Translations under genes and position numbers: made by a program
Assembly: GCF_022682495.2 (NCBI RefSeq)
Contig: NC_071397.1
Location: 12,367,082-12,431,081 of the forward strand
Length of the DNA stretch: 64,000 bases
Reading direction: 5' to 3'
Source of the DNA: Desmodus rotundus
Taxonomy: Eukaryota > Chordata > Mammalia > Chiroptera > Phyllostomidae
Shown here: positions 22,973-36,749 of the stretch, piece by piece
Numbering within the stretch: position 1 is the first letter of the stretch
Layout of the letters: each line of letters starts with the position of its first letter
The notes under the pieces: model-generated
What the model was told of the DNA's origin: nothing
Database searches by the model: none
What the model saw: only the letters and a program-made list of their open reading frames with translations

Positions 22973-23140
22973 CCTGACCCATGTGGCTCAGTTCGTTGGA
23001 CATTGTCCCGCAAAGCAAAAGTCTGATTCCTGGCCCTGGTCAGGCAGGTCAGGTCACATGCCTGGGTTGTGGGTTCCTTCCGGATTGGGGCGGTACCAGA
23101 AACAACCACATCCGTGCAAATTTACTACAACTGTGGGACG
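22973..23140 (+). mobile_element. VES SINE (tRNA-derived, bat)
   Basis: Starts CCCTGACCCATGTGGCTCAG, a diverged VES head with the A box (TGGCTCAGTTCGTTGG) and a weakened B box (TCTGATTCC). The middle keeps GGTCACATGCCTGGGTTGTG. Confidence 0.65.
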
Positions 23141-23478
23141 ACCTAAAAAAACACTATCTTTCTCCAAGATAAAAAGGACATTTTTTCCACTTGAGATATT
23201 TACATTTAAAATGTAACTGTAAACATCTTTTGCAACTATCATGTAGCTTGAGAGTATACTGGGTTCTTTGGTAAGTTAAGCTTCATGAATATGCAAAGCA
23301 GGTAGCAATGGCTTTATGCCTTTATTGCTTTCTTGGCACGAGGCTGGGAAAGCCAGGGGAGGGCGTTCCCTGCCCCATTCCTGGATGGCTGCAATTTCAT
23401 AATTGGAAAATTGTTTCCCTGTCCTAAGGCTTTTCTTCTAGGAGTGATGCCAAATTCATCTCTCCGTAGCCTTTTACT

Positions 23479-23506
23479 CACGTGTGTGTGTTTGTGTGTG
23501 TGTGTG
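23479..23506. repeat. (TG)n microsatellite
   Basis: An interrupted GTGTG tract with a single TTT break. Confidence 0.7.
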
Positions 23507-23844
23507 AGCGAGACTAAGTTTGTCTTATTCACTCAGAGTAGCGCAATTTCTTGGGGAGAAAGGCCCTAAGAGAAATGGGGCAGTTGGTTGAGCATTTTCT
23601 TTTGAGAGGCAACTGAAGGAGTGGACTGGGACCCCTGGAGGAGGGTGAAAACAGGAAAAGAAAGTAAAGGGAGCACACCCACAGCTGACATCTCTTGTAA
23701 TTCCTTACACTTAGCTCTGCTCTTTGACAGACATTAAGCAGCAGTCCCCTGAAGGGATATGGAAAGTTACAGGTGACAAAGAGGACAGTCGGTTTACAGA
23801 GGCACTCCAAGTTTTTCCTTTAGTGCTTCGAATAGCCTTTGGTC

Positions 23845-25090
23845 TAAAAACGTTATACTCAACCACCAACTTACACCACACACAAAAACAAATTCAACGT
23901 GGATAAAAGACTTAAATATAAGTCATGACACCATAGAAGTCCCAGAGGAGAACATAGACAGGAAAATCTCAGAAATTCCATGCAGCAGTGTTTTCACTGA
24001 TATGTCCTCCAGAGCAAGAGATATAAAGGAAAGACTAAACAAATGGGATCTCGTCAAAATAAAAAGCTTCTGCATGGCTAAAGAAAACAGCATTAAAATG
24101 AAAAGAGAACCAACCATATGGGAAAACTTATTTGCCAATGATATCTCAGACAAGGGTTTATCTCCAAAATATATAAAGAACTCACACAACTCCACTCCAG
24201 GAAGACAAACAAGCTAATTAAAAAATGGGCAAAGGACCTGAATAGACACTTCTCCAAGGAAGACATAGAGAGGGCCCAGAGACATATGAGAAGATGCTCA
24301 GCATCACCAGCCATCAGAGAGATGCAAATTAAGACCACAATGGATACTACTTCACACTGGTAGGAATGGCCATCATAAACAAATCAACAAACACCAAGTG
24401 TTGGAGAGGATGCAGAGAAAAGGGAACCTTATGCATTGTTGGTGGGATTGCAGACTGGTGCAACCACTATGGAAAACAGTATGGAATTTCCTCAGAAAAC
24501 TAAAAATGGAACTGCCTTTTGACCCAGCAGTTCTACTGCTGGGATTATACCCTAAGAAACCTGAAACACCAATTCAAAAGAACCTATGCACCCCAATGTT
24601 CATAGCAACACAATTTACAATAGCCAAGTGCTGGAAGCAACCTAAGTGCCCATCAGTAAATGAGTGGATCAAAAAGTATGGTACATTTACACAATGGGAT
24701 TCTATACCACAGAAAGAAAGAAGGAGCTCCTGCCCTTTGCGATAGCATGGATGGAACTGGAGAGCATTATGCTAAGTGAAGTAAGCCAGGAGGTGAAAGA
24801 CAAATACCATATGATCTCACCTATAAGTGGAACCTAATCAATGAAACAAACAAGTAAGGAAAATATAACCAGAGACACGGAAATAAAGAACAAACTGACA
24901 GTAACCAGGAGGGAGGGGGAGGGGATAATGGGGGGAAAGGAGGAAGGGTTATCAGGAACATGTATAAAGGACACATGGACAAAACCAAAGGGGGTTAGGA
25001 TCAAGGGTGGGAAGTGGAAATGGCTGGGGTGTGGGGAGAGGTGGGGAGAAAATGGAGACAACCGTACTTCAACAACAATAAAAAAAAATG
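23845..25090 (+). mobile_element. 5'-truncated L1, ORF2 C-terminus and 3'UTR
   Basis: Sequence reads as the last part of L1 ORF2, including TTACACCACACACAAAAACA and TGGATGGAACTGGAGAGCAT near 24750, followed by a G-rich 3'UTR and A-rich tail at about 25070-25090. Fragments of the frame are open (24002-24217, 24398-24745), with stops and shifts elsewhere. Divergence is moderate, so it is younger than the L1M relics here. No full-length 5' end is present. Confidence 0.8.
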
Positions 25091-26959
25091 TGGAAATAAA
25101 ACTTTATATAAGATGTTTTCATCACAAAATTCAGAATCTTGTGAATTAGACAACACCTGTTGTCTGATTCCACAAAGGACTCTGGCCCCCACACCTTGCT
25201 ATGAGCCATTTGCTGGCCAGGTCTCTGCTCTTTGATGAGGACTGTATTTCATAGGAGACTCTATACAGTGTGAATGGAGTTTTGCTGATTAACTCATCTG
25301 TTTTCGCTTAGAATCAAAGACATATGCATGTCTGGGCTCATTGGCTGGAGTTAGCTGTGCTGTATTCATGGTGGCAGGCCAGAGTAAACCCACTGTCCAT
25401 CTGTACAGAGATATAAGCTGCTATTTTCTAAATAACAGTTTTATTGAGATATAATTGACATAACATAACATTCACTCATTTAGGATATACAGTGTTAACC
25501 TGCCATTTAAGGTCTCATTGGCCTGCTTTAACCGAGTGATATAGTTGAGAATGACCATTCTATGGAATCAGCCAAGTGTTCATTCACAGGCTAAAATAGA
25601 GTAGTGAGACCATTTTACATTTGTTTTGTGCTTGATAGTTTTTTGAATTACATGTTGAAGACCTTCACAACATTACTGAGTTTCTCATGGCCATTTACTG
25701 TATCCAGTGAGACTGGGAGAATTAACCAAAGCTATATATCTAAACATTTAAATTCAGAGCAAAATACAGTCATTTCCTACAAGAGAGAAACAAAGAGAGG
25801 TGATACAGAAATACACCGCCCTGAGACGTCAGCCCCGACTGAAGAAGACATTGGGATTTCATGGCAGCAGTGCGCATGCGAGTGCGTCCGGTATTCAAGC
25901 AAGACCTTGGGGGGGGGGGATTTCAACAGAGTAGATGCAAATGACAGAGAAGACTGTAAGCAAAATCGTGGGGTGAGAGAGTGCAAGAGATATTCAGGAA
26001 AAGTGAATAGAGGGCATCGAAAACTGGGCTGGGAATTTGGGGTCATCGGCGAGGGCTGTGGGAGCAGCTGAAGGTCATTGAGGAAGGGCCGCAGTGACCA
26101 GAACAGTGGAGATCATTTAGAATCAGCAGTAATGCCAGCAGGCACGTGGTCCAGCACATTGACAATTTAATTAATGTCAATATTTGATGGACTTTAAAAT
26201 CAACGTTACTTTTTTTTAACTGTCTCCTTTGGCAGGAATGGCCAGTTCTCATGCCATAACCCAAGTTAACCCATTCTTCTGACATGCTTACTGAAAATAT
26301 AAAGTACTTTGGTTTTCTGAATAGTGCATGTTGAGAATTGATCTTCTTGTTTTTTTTCTTGGTGACGTCTATTGGTCTGTTCGTAGTGTATTGTGTGCCA
26401 CGTGTTGCCACGTCCTTGTTTCAGTACCACTCGCTTGTCATCGAATCATAGCCTTGTGAACGAGGAGACATGGGAGTGTCGGTATGAATGCGTGTGTGCT
26501 TCCTGTCATTTATGGAGGTGACCTCATTGCCATATGCTGCAAGTCTGTTTGCACATTTTTATCAATCACAAAGTCAATAGAAAAGCGGGGAGGGGTACAA
26601 GGCAACAAGAAAAGTAGGAGGGACAGTTTAAAGCTTTCCAGAATGCGTACTAAAACCTCATTGAAAAAATAACAAATTCCACCAGGCAGCTGTGTGCAAG
26701 AGTAGGAGGAGTATAGATGAAGTGGGCACAGAGGGACAATTATAAATCTAGAATAAGTCACCTGTATGGGAGGGAAAGTGGGAATAAAATAGAGTGGATA
26801 ACAACATTAATAGAATTATAATAGCAAGGCTTATTATTTACTGGCAAGCAAATACCAGGCCCTGTGCCAAGCTGGTGAAATCCAAATGGGTCTTTGCCGA
26901 TGCTAGCTCAGGGAAGGGGATCTGGAAGAGATTGAAACTCGTTTCAGATTGCACAACTA
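25091..26959. other. Mostly unassigned sequence
   Basis: A short L1M-like antisense piece is visible at about 25430-25500 (TTTTATTGAGATATAATTGAC). A stretch near 26810-26880 resembles a MIR/L2 3' end. No gene is supported; the 155-codon plus frame at 25604-26071 has no recognisable domain. Confidence 0.35.
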
Positions 26960-27150
26960 CTGCCCTGGCTGGTGTGGCTCAGTTGGTTGGAGCTTTGTCC
27001 CGTAAACCGTAAGGTCAAGGGTTTGATTCCCAGTCAGGGCACACGTCCAGGTTGCAGGTTTGGTTCCCCATCAAGGTGCATGTGAGAGGCAACCTATTGA
27101 TCTTTCATTGATATTTGTCTCCCTCCCTTCCCCTCTCTCTAAACTTAGCT
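26960..27150 (+). mobile_element. VES SINE (tRNA-derived, bat)
   Basis: A good match to the VES head CCCTGGCTGGTGTGGCTCAG, with a pol III A box and a B box GGTTTGATTCC at 27020-27030. The tRNA-unrelated part follows (AGGCAACCTATTGATC), and then a pyrimidine-rich tail. Confidence 0.85.
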
Positions 27151-27259
27151 TGGTAGGAATAGCTCAGTTCTCTTATCAGGTGGTGGAGACAGGGAGCTCT
27201 CACAATGTCTTCCTTCGGCAATGTCTTCCTTCGACAGCTAACACACAGACACTGTGAGA

Positions 27260-29540
27260 GAGAGGTGAGCAAATGGGGCTGGCATGGCCATCCAAAGAAC
27301 GGCCATCCTTAGAATTGAAATGGCATTGGGTTAAGAATGGCCACTCTATATTGAAATAAAAGGTGGAAAGATCTGTGAGTAGGGGTTTGAAAACCTTGAT
27401 GGATAGAAGAAAGCATGAGCATCAATAGCCAGGGCAAAGTAACCATGGCAGAAGTGAGAGTAAGAGCCCCAGGATGGAGCATGTGAGGGTTGACCAGTCT
27501 ATTGAAAAGTACTAATTTGAGTAGCTGCGGAGATCCTAGCCTTGTGATGGGTGTGTGTGGGGAGGGGGGTGGACACAAGGAAGCAAAGACACACTCCTGC
27601 CTCCAACGGGATGAAAATGCTGAGAGATAACACAAAAACACATGAAATCATCACAAACAGTTCAGAGTTGCATTTAGTCAAACGCTAACTTGATACTTTT
27701 TCAAGTTCTCAGAGATTTATTGGGAGAGGTGTTATTCTCACAATGCCTGAATGCTAACATGTTGCCTTCCCCACTCACACCATTCTCACTTTCCCTTCAA
27801 CTGCTATGACTTCTTTTCTTTTAAGGAATTTGACTAGTAACAAATTTTTTAAAGAAATAGTTTTAGCGTGGAACAGCGCTGGTCCCGAGAGTGTTTTGGG
27901 AAGCTGCCTCCCATTCCTTCGTCATCTCTGTATAATATGGGCTCAGCTTGGAGCGGCACACGGGATGGTCTGTTTTGTGTGGAAGGAGAAGTGCCCATGG
28001 TAATGGAAATAGAATGATGGTGAACCGCGAGGCCAATTTCTCAGGGCCTCTGAAGGACCAGGGTTGAAAGTGTGAGGACAAGGTGGCAGGAGGAAGAGGT
28101 ATGGGGGACCGCTGGCTTCGAGGACCAAGCACACAGATCCTTCTGTCTTGTAAGAGTGCCCACAAGGCTCCTTCTGCAAAAAGGGGTCTCAACCATCTGG
28201 GGGACAGATGACTGAGCCTGTGAGTGTCAGCCAAGCTCTCTTCTTGGTCATTTGAGGGCCAGTGTGATAGGGCCCACGAGCCAAACAGTGAACGGGTCAT
28301 GGTGGCACCTAACTGAACAGGATTCAGCTCACCGAGGCTTATCTGGTCACTGCTGAATGTCAGCATCAGAGACTGATGCTAAGCTCATGCTTGAGGAACA
28401 CAGCAATGATTTGTCCTTACTGAAATGTATTCCCATGCCAGTAATATCTCCATGAAAAGTCACCGGGACACCCAAGCTATCAACGTGATGTCCTACAACA
28501 ACATTCCTTCAGACAAGGGACTAATTTCACTGCCAGGGAGGGGTGGAACTGACCACATGTATTCTCTTGGGCAGATGCAGCTGGCCCAGTTGAATGAGGC
28601 CATGGTCTCTCAGAGGGCACACCCTGAGGGTTAGAGTTCAGCCCTCTGTTATGGAGTTTGTGCACTAAAACAAGGGCAATACATGGTGTTATATCGCTAA
28701 TAGTTAGAATGCACATGTCTGGGAACCAGGAGGTGGAAGTAAAAATGGCCTCTGTACCGTCACTCCCAGTGACCATGTGTGGAATGTGTTCCTTCTATCC
28801 CCCAAACTTCAGGTTCTGTCAGGTTAGAGACCCTAGTATCCCAGGAAGGGCTATGTCTACACCAGTAACAAAGTAAGGGCTGTACTGATTCGAAGATGTG
28901 TCTACTGCCTGGCTACTTTGGGCTACAGTGGATCAGAAGGGAGCTATAGTAATGGCGGGATAATTGATTCTAATTCTCTTGGTGGGGGAGGATGGACACT
29001 ACATAATAGGGTCAGCAAGGAGTATGCTTAGCTTTTCTATTTTCTATCTCTTTATCCTTCTGAGGGCTGAGAGATTTCCTTCATGTCTGATTTTCCAATT
29101 CACTAATTCATTCTTTATCTGTTTCTGTCCTGTTCTTTATTCCACCCTTTGTGCAATTTTTCAGCTATTATGCTTTACATATTTCCATTTTAATGATGTC
29201 TTATTCTTCATACTACTAATATCTTGCTTTATCTCTTTAAGGGTAATTATTATGTTGACATGAAATTTTTGACCCACCTCAATACTTTTACTTTAGGTGG
29301 AACATCTTAAAGATTTGTGTCCTTTTTTGAGTTTGAGGTGGTTATACTCTTTAGGTACATGGTAATTTTGGACTTGGAATTCAGGTTTCTCTCCCAGCAT
29401 ATAAGAAGGTCGGGAAGGACCCTAGCCGGGCCCTAGCTTAGTCTACATCAGTCCTGATGCATTGAAGGATAGAGGACGATCTGAGCCTGCAGGCAGATGC
29501 TGTCTCTTATAAACTGTACTTCAAGGCTCTCAAACAACAC
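27260..29540. other. Unassigned intergenic sequence
   Basis: No supported gene. The frames of 110 and 167 codons here have no domain, signal or splice context. The T-rich stretch 29030-29310 may be an old retroelement in antisense, but I cannot name it. Confidence 0.35.
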
Positions 29541-29559
29541 TCATAGATCTTTCTACTAT

Positions 29560-29995
29560 GTGGAATTGATCTTTTGTGTATGGTGTAAAATAGGGATCCA
29601 AGGTTTGCATTTTTTTCACATAAATAGCCAGTTGTTGCAGCACCATTTGTTGAAAGGTATTTTCTTTGGCTTTGAATTTCTTTGATTCCTTTGTCAAGAC
29701 AATATACCTCATAGGTGTGAGTCTGTTTCTGGACTCCGTTCCGGTCCATTGGCCTACCTGTCTACGCTTACGCCAATACCTCGCTGACTTGATTACCAAA
29801 GTTTATAGTAGGTCCCGAAGTCCTGTAGGTAATGTGAGTCTTTCAATATTGTTCTTTTCAAGATTGCATTAGCTAATCTATGTCCATTACCTTTTCACAT
29901 AAATTTTAAGATCAGCTTGTCCATTTCTATAAAAACACTGACCTAGATTGTAATTGGGATTACGTTAAATCTGTAGGTCGGTTTAAGGAGATCAT
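29560..29995 (-). mobile_element. Old L1 ORF2 fragment
   Basis: The plus strand reads as antisense L1: AGCACCATTTGTTGAAAGG, TTGATTCCTTTGTCAAGAC and CTGTAGGTCGGTTTAAGGAG. Diverged L1M-type copy. Confidence 0.65.
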
Positions 29996-30399
29996 TCCAT
30001 TTACCAATAATAAGTATTCCAATTCACGAATGTGGTGAGCACTCCCAATTTTTAAATGAGCAAACAGGTTTCGAGGGCCTAAGGGACTTGCAGGGTTATA
30101 AAGCAAAAGCGGCAGGAACTCTCTTAATTTACTTATAGTTAACCCACCCAAGAGAATGACCTCTGTCTTCCTCTGCCCTGAAGATCGTATTGACTGTACC
30201 CCGTAGCGCGGGAAGCTTTGCTGGCTACTCTGTTTCTGTGCAATATTCATGCTTCTGCCGGGTGAATTGTAGGCTCAACAAGAGTCTATTGTGTTATTTC
30301 CCAGTATCCCAATTTTTGCCAATAATGTCGGTTGTTATAATTAAATAATTTAAGAAAAGAATATAAAGTCTGACTTAGTAATGTTATGTTTTTAGAATT

Positions 30400-30660
30400 T
30401 ATCCTGTCAGAGATGGAGACAAAGATTTTGGTATAAGAATATTCACCAGAGTCTTATCACTAATACTCCGCAATGAGAAACAACCCAGGGTCTCATACAA
30501 AGAAATGATTGAAAACATTTTAACATTTTCATATAATGGTTGCTATTCATCTGTTGAAAGAACATTTTCAAGGGATAGTTAACACTAAGGGGAAGTTCTT
30601 ATGACAAAAGATTAAAAGAGAAAAGCAGCATGTAAACTCTGTGTAGAGAAGGATATTGAT
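30400..30660 (+). mobile_element. Old L1 3'-region fragment
   Basis: Words such as GAGAAACAACCCAGGGTCTC, then GGGGAAGTTCTTATGAC and AAAAGCAGCATG, recall the 3' part of ancient L1 elements. The copy is diverged and the subfamily is not assigned. Confidence 0.45.
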
Positions 30661-33254
30661 ATGTATGGTATTTACACCCCTGGGTTTCCAACTACCCCGT
30701 GCCTAAATTTGGGTGGTCTTTCTTGTTATATGGGGGATATTTCCATAATCCCCCCAGGGCTTCGTGTGAGGCACGCAAATGGCCAAGGCGGCGCACCAGC
30801 ACTGACTTTGCCTTTCCCTTCCCCAGGGGCTTTATTCCCAGGCAATTCCGTTCTACCGCTGTTCGACCTGTGTGCCCACTTTGTGCTCTGCACCTGGGAA
30901 GGCAGGTGCAGAAAAACAGTACAAACTACCAAAATAGGAAGCGAAGTAAATCCTTTCAAGAATAGCTTGATTTGGGTCTGTAATCCCCTTTCTAGCAGAG
31001 AAACAGAGAAAATAAAATTCTCTCTTCTTGTCCTTCTCCTCCTCCTTTTCCTTCCCCTCCCTTCCTCCTCTAAGAACAGTTCAGTACTGAGATTCAAGTC
31101 CCCTCTGAAAGTCTGACCAGAGTTCCGACCACATACTCTACCTTTTTTGTGCTCTTGTTTCTCCCTAACATGATGCCCTATGCTGTTGTGTACCCTGTGA
31201 AGAACAATTTTAACAATTTCCATGATTAAGGGCATTTCATGACATTTAATTTCCTCTGTGGGATCTCAGCATACTGTGCTCTGTTGTGTAACCCAGAGCT
31301 GGCCATGGAAATTTCTCTTTTTTGTAAATAATGATGGATGAACTTCCTCACATTCTAGATGATGGCTGTGTGACTCTGTTCGGGGCACTGTTTGGACTCA
31401 CATGATGGATTATATTCCTTTTTATAAAAATGGGCAGAAAGACAAAATAAACAGGACCAAACTTATCTCAGGATTCTCATATCTTCTATTTATTTGTTCA
31501 TAATTTTCCTGAGAAATTTCAATATCCTGTACATTAGACTCACTGTCTCGCGCTCATTGTATCAGAGTTAGAAAGGGAAGGAATCTATGCCCAGAGGAAG
31601 GTAGAAATGAAATCAGGAGGTAAGTAATGCTCACACATAAAAAAAAGTGAGAAAATATATTTGCTAATGACCTTGGCGCCCCTTCCTGGATTGGCTCTTC
31701 AAAGAACATCAGTAAACAACCTGATGTACTATGTTTCAAATGTATTAGGAAGCTGGTCCCTTCTCTTCATTCTCTTTTGAAATACCTTAACTACAATTTC
31801 TGGCTTTGGTTGCCTCTTCAGGTGGTGTTGATGCTTTGAAGTTTCCCTGGCTTGAGGACTGAATCTAGTGAAGAAAAAAGCGGTGGAATTATCCAGAAGA
31901 AGGCAGGAAGCTGTCTTTGAGGGGAGCAGTGACAGTACCCTTGAGGAATTCAAGTTTCAAGGCCCTCACTGGGTTTCTGTTGAGGTTCAAAAAGTTTTGA
32001 GAGGCCTGCAGATGAAATTTCCGAAATCATACAGTTTGCGGGACAGACTTGGTAATCACAAAGAACGTAAACGAAAAGAATGGAAAAGAAATATTCAGGG
32101 GGAAGAAAGAATCACCCTGTTTAGAACATGCTCCACCTAAATTCACTTGTCATAGAGATTGCTGATTCTAACCCTTTCCTCCTAACGATTGGCTCACACG
32201 CATGTACTGGTGTAAATGCACCACTGACTCAGCCAGGGTCTGGCTCAGTTAAGAGAAAACCCATAAAGAAATCCAAGAACCTGACTTCTCATCTGCTCTT
32301 CAACTATGCAAGCCTAGGCTATTATTCTAAAATGCTCCAAAGCAGTAGGAAGTTATAAAGCTTTATCATTATAGCCTTTAAGAAAAACAGCAGAAAATTG
32401 TTTCGGGGGGTTGTTTTGGAGATAAAAATCTTGAGTAGAAAGGAAGAATGAAAAGATAACAAAAATAATAAAGGCAGAGGAGCATTTTTCTCCATTTGAT
32501 GAGATTTTGCTTCTTTGCAATTGTCATCAGTTTGGCTCAAATAAACTAATAAAAATCTAACAATCACAACAACAGAAGCTGAAAAACAGAATGGAGTCCA
32601 CGGTCCTCCCTCGCTCTGCCTCCTCCCGGCCCGGCCCTGCTCTTTCTCCGGCAGCACCCTGAGTGTGCCACGTTCCCGTGTTACACACCTGTGTGTTTTA
32701 AATCACTCTGGACTGAGACCAGTGAACCAGGCTGGCTTGCCTAAATATACAGAGTCCAAAAGGAATAACTGTGAGAACACCATGTAAAGGGGAGTAATCT
32801 TTCTTGAAACTACTCAGGGCCTAAAACAAGTGGGATTTCAGTAGGCCGTTAATCTGTATTTCAGGGGGGAGTATCCTTTAAGACTAATTTAAGCATTGTA
32901 ATTTATTTATTTAAATATAAATGTAGTGCTTCTGTTGTTAAACTTGCTAAACAAGGAGGCTGTTCGGCTGAGGCGGCTTTAGTGCCCTGGTGGTCGTAGG
33001 AAGCAAACCAAGATCTAAGCCTGTAAATGCCTCAAGGTTATGAACTTGAACCCTAAGGACAACCAGGCACAAATAGCCAGCTAGACTTTAAAACACAGTC
33101 AATCGATAATTTTCTTAATTTGCTTCTCCCTTTTCTCCTGTCCGTGGGGCCCTCCTTATCACTTCTGGTTTGGCCCTGCCCAGTTAGAATTTCATTTTGC
33201 TAAAATAAACTTACAATTTTTAGTATGCTTCTTTGTTCTGTTTTAATACTATGT
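30661..33254. other. Unassigned intergenic sequence
   Basis: No supported gene. Frames of 151 codons (30661-31116, plus) and 169 codons (30726-31235, minus) overlap each other in a region rich in CCTCC/GGAGG, which suppresses stops by composition. Confidence 0.35.
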
Positions 33255-33395
33255 TCAAGGTATTTATCAATGTTAACTCATTCAATAAGTTTTCTGAATG
33301 TCTTCATTTACAAATGAGGTAAGTGAAACCCAGAAAAGTGTATAGTAACTTGCCCAAAGTCACACAGCTCGTAAGTGGCAGAGCCAGAATTAAAA
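33255..33395 (-). mobile_element. MIR SINE
   Basis: Reverse-complement MIR core: CATTTACAAATGAGG, then AACTTGCCCAAAGTCACACA and AAGTGGCAGAGCCAGAATT. Confidence 0.75.
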
Positions 33396-34019
33396 CAGTG
33401 AGGACCTACTCGGAACGTCTGAGTTGGTATAAAGATTATTTTAAGCTGAGGGCGTCAGAGATTCGACAGTGGCAGAAAGAAGCCTTCTCAGAGCCTCCCT
33501 TATCTGACTGACCGAAAGTAGCAACTTCCACTCTCAGAGCACACCTCCCCCAAGTCCTGAAGAAGAGGAAACACTGCCCAGACCTGCAGAGACAAATACT
33601 GCCACGAACTTCTCTCCTGCTTGCTCTTCTGAGAGCCCGTTTGTCTTTTCTAAAGAACCTGCGTTTCTTCCCACAGAAGCCTTTCTCCCCTCTCCCTTTC
33701 CTCTACTAGGTCTGGTATGTAAGCTTTACCCATTTATTGAGCCAGTGACCCCTCCCATAGGCCCTGTGTATGCACAGCCCTGTTCTCCCATTAATCTGTC
33801 TTTTGTCCATTTAATTGTCAGGCTTGAGGCATCAAACCTAAGGGAGCTGAGGAGCACGGGCTTCCTCCCCGACAAAATGCTGGCATTCGGGCTGCGGGAT
33901 CCAGGCTCACTACCTGGGTTTCTCAGCCTGAGCACGCTGACCTCCGGGACTGGACTTTTCTTGTTGGGAAGGGCTGCCCTGTGGATCACATGATTCTGTC
34001 TAAATTCCTGGCCTCTACC

Positions 34020-34140
34020 CACTGGATGTCAGGGACACCCACCACCCCCAGTGTGACCACTAAAAATGTCTCCAGACATTGCCAATGTCCCCCAACCTGG
34101 GGGAGGGGCTCAAAAGCTGGCCCCTGGTTGAGAACTACTG
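34020..34140 (-). mobile_element. MER5A (hAT-Charlie) fragment
   Basis: AAAATGTCTCCAGACATTGC, CAATGTCCCCCAACC and the terminal GGTTGAGAACTACTG are MER5A in reverse orientation. The 5' half is missing. Confidence 0.75.
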
Positions 34141-34234
34141 CTCATCGTGTTGCCTGTCCTTGCTCCCCATCTTCTGGGGAGATTTTCCCGATTCTCTGTC
34201 AAGGCTCAGTCAGCACTCCGTGATTCTATAACAA

Positions 34235-34490
34235 TTCATGCTAATAATTACTAATATTTGTTGAGTTCTTTCTGTGTTCTGGGGGGATACTCAGCTTCTT
34301 ATAGGACTTTTCTTATTTAATCTTCCCAAGAAACCAACGAGGCAGCTCTTACTGTTGTTTTTTCTATAAATGAGAAAATGGAGTTAGCAAGGTTAAGATC
34401 CTGGCCAAAGTCACAGAGCCAGGAGCCCTGAAGCTGGGATCCACAGGTGGGTCTGTTAACTTTGCAACAGGTGCGCTCTGAGCCACCACC
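34235..34490 (-). mobile_element. MIR SINE
   Basis: Reverse-complement MIR: ACTAATATTTGTTGAGTTC, AATGAGAAAATGGAG and CCAAAGTCACAGAGCCAGG. Confidence 0.65.
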
Positions 34491-35179
34491 CACTCCTAGG
34501 CCTCAGGCCCTGCCGCTGTCTGTGCACCTTACTGGTCTCTAGAGGGCTTTGAGGTCAGAGACCTGCGTGTCCCTAACACCCACCACACAGCACTCAGCTC
34601 ACTGTTTTTTAAGCAAGTAAATAAAAAGCAGTAGATTAAAATCTTCCTAGCTCCCTAGGAAGCAGACACAACTGTGTAAAGCAGACGCAATTTTCTTATA
34701 CAAGAGAGGGATGCGTTCTGTCTGCAAGAAGCAGTGCCCAGGAGCTCACTGGCTCTGAGGTCAGAACTTCTGCGTTCATAAAGCTAATTCAGATGACCCG
34801 AGAGAGAGGACAAATTAAACAGACTACACATTCTTTCTCAAAAAACAAAAAAAACAACCAAAACCAAAAACTATACAGACCTTTAAGATTAAATTGCAAA
34901 CGTTGTCCCAAAGTTGTTTAATAAATTCATCCTAAATAAAGCTTTATAGGTGAATATTGTTTAATAAAATGAAACTTGGACCTAATATTACTTCCTCTCC
35001 CAGAAATAAAATATTTTCTACACTCTCAGAGGCTCAGCACTGGAAGGATGCTGAGGTGGTTTCTGGGCCTCGGGGACAGGCTGGTCACCCAGAGCTTTGG
35101 CACACGCGTCACCTCATTGCTCCCCTCCAAGATGCTTTCTGCCCCTTCCTCGCCTGACAAGCCCAGGGAAAGAACATTA

Positions 35180-35370
35180 ACCTTGGAATGATAACTGGCT
35201 TGAATCTTGGCTCTGCCACCTGCTAGATGAGTAATTTTAAGCAAATCTCTGTTTTTCTGGGTTGGTTTATTTATCTGAACATTGGGAAAGTTTCCATGGT
35301 CTTTTTCTTGTTTTTCTCCTAGTGCTGTTATGAAGTTAAAAAATAAAGGAATACTTACTTATGTTTTTAA
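35180..35370 (+). mobile_element. MIR SINE
   Basis: Forward MIR core: TTGAATCTTGGCTCTGCCAC, then CTGCTAGATGAG and a downstream A/T-rich end near 35340. Confidence 0.65.
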
Positions 35371-36749
35371 AACTGTATTTCTCCTAATTGAGCGAAGAGT
35401 TTAACTCTGTTGGGGGTGTTGGAAATGGCAGGGCCACTGTAGCCCTGTGTTGCTTTGGGGGCAGTTCTATCCTTGTGTTGTCGCTCTCTCCCCCTCCCAG
35501 ACACTATCAGCATCTCTGAGGCAGGCACAGACCCCTCTTGGGGGCATCAGTGCAGGGAAAGGTACGCTGTGTTCTTTTCTGTCCTCAGCACCCACGAGTT
35601 CTCAGGCTAAGGGAAGTGTAGCTGGTGGCCTTGTTGGAATAAAGGAACCATGCAGTGTGTGGCCTGAGGGGTTTGTAGGGAAGTAGGGAGGGGCAGTCCC
35701 GCAACGCTTGTTCTTTTGGTTTGGACCTGGTAGTGGTTTCTGAGCCAAGTGTATGCACGAGTGCCTTCAGGTATTTTTAGCCCCTGCTCACTGGGTAACT
35801 TCTTTCTCCATCATTAACTTGACTCAAGAGTCAAGTGCTCTCGTGTGGGCAAGGCAGGTTTTGTCATACATGGGAACACTTGCCTACTTTATTTATCTTA
35901 TCCAATCCCGTTTTTGTATCTTAAATCATTCAGCATGAACTAGAATCTATTTGACCTTTAAAAAATGAGATTCTACAACTTTTGTTAGTGTTTAACGCTA
36001 ACTGTGAATTTCTGTTTGACTGGTTGAGAGGTTGAAGTGCTTACAATATTGCTCCATTCTCATTTTTAGGGCTTTTAAAATCTGTAAAAAAAAATTCTGT
36101 TCATCGTGCTTTCTCAGGAAATATGGAGAAAGGTCTTTCTTCTCCGGAAGGTAGTCATCAAAGGTTGCATTACCACATGTGCGCATCCCCAGGCAAAGTC
36201 CCTAGTGCAGTGTCTAGCCAGTCCCTGGAATGGAGCAACTGCTCCCCAGGCAAAGCGTCTTTCTTCCCAATGGAACAGTCATTGTTACTGCACCCAGCTG
36301 GGGATTGGGAAAGCCATTTCTTCTCCAGTTACCAGGGGACTTGGAACATATTTTCTTTTTATTTGAACATCCTGGATTTTAGAATCACCACCACAGGAGG
36401 AAGGAAAGAGGGGAACATTGTGAAAAATTCTGTCATGAAGATTCACGGGCTCTGCCAAGGAGAGGTTTTCTGGCTCTTGTTTCTCCCAACCCCACCCGGG
36501 AATTGTCAATTTACACAAAGTCTAGGAGTAAAACTGGTTTGTTATTGTTTTTTATGCTTCGGATTGTGACCCAGTAGCAAGCCCTGCAATCAATTCAGCC
36601 CCTCCACCTCCCAGCTTCTCCAGACTGAGATTCTGAAGTCAAAGCTGAGATTCTGAACACACAGCTCTGGCTAAGGTGCTGCCTGTATCATGTTAGGTGT
36701 CCCAGTTTCTATAGCTACATCTCTGAGAGTGTTTTCTTCTTCGTTTTTT

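Noticed and set aside
30661..31235. Overlapping 151- and 169-codon frames on opposite strands
   Set aside because: Composition (CCTCC/GGAGG) lowers stop frequency on both strands; no homology recognised.
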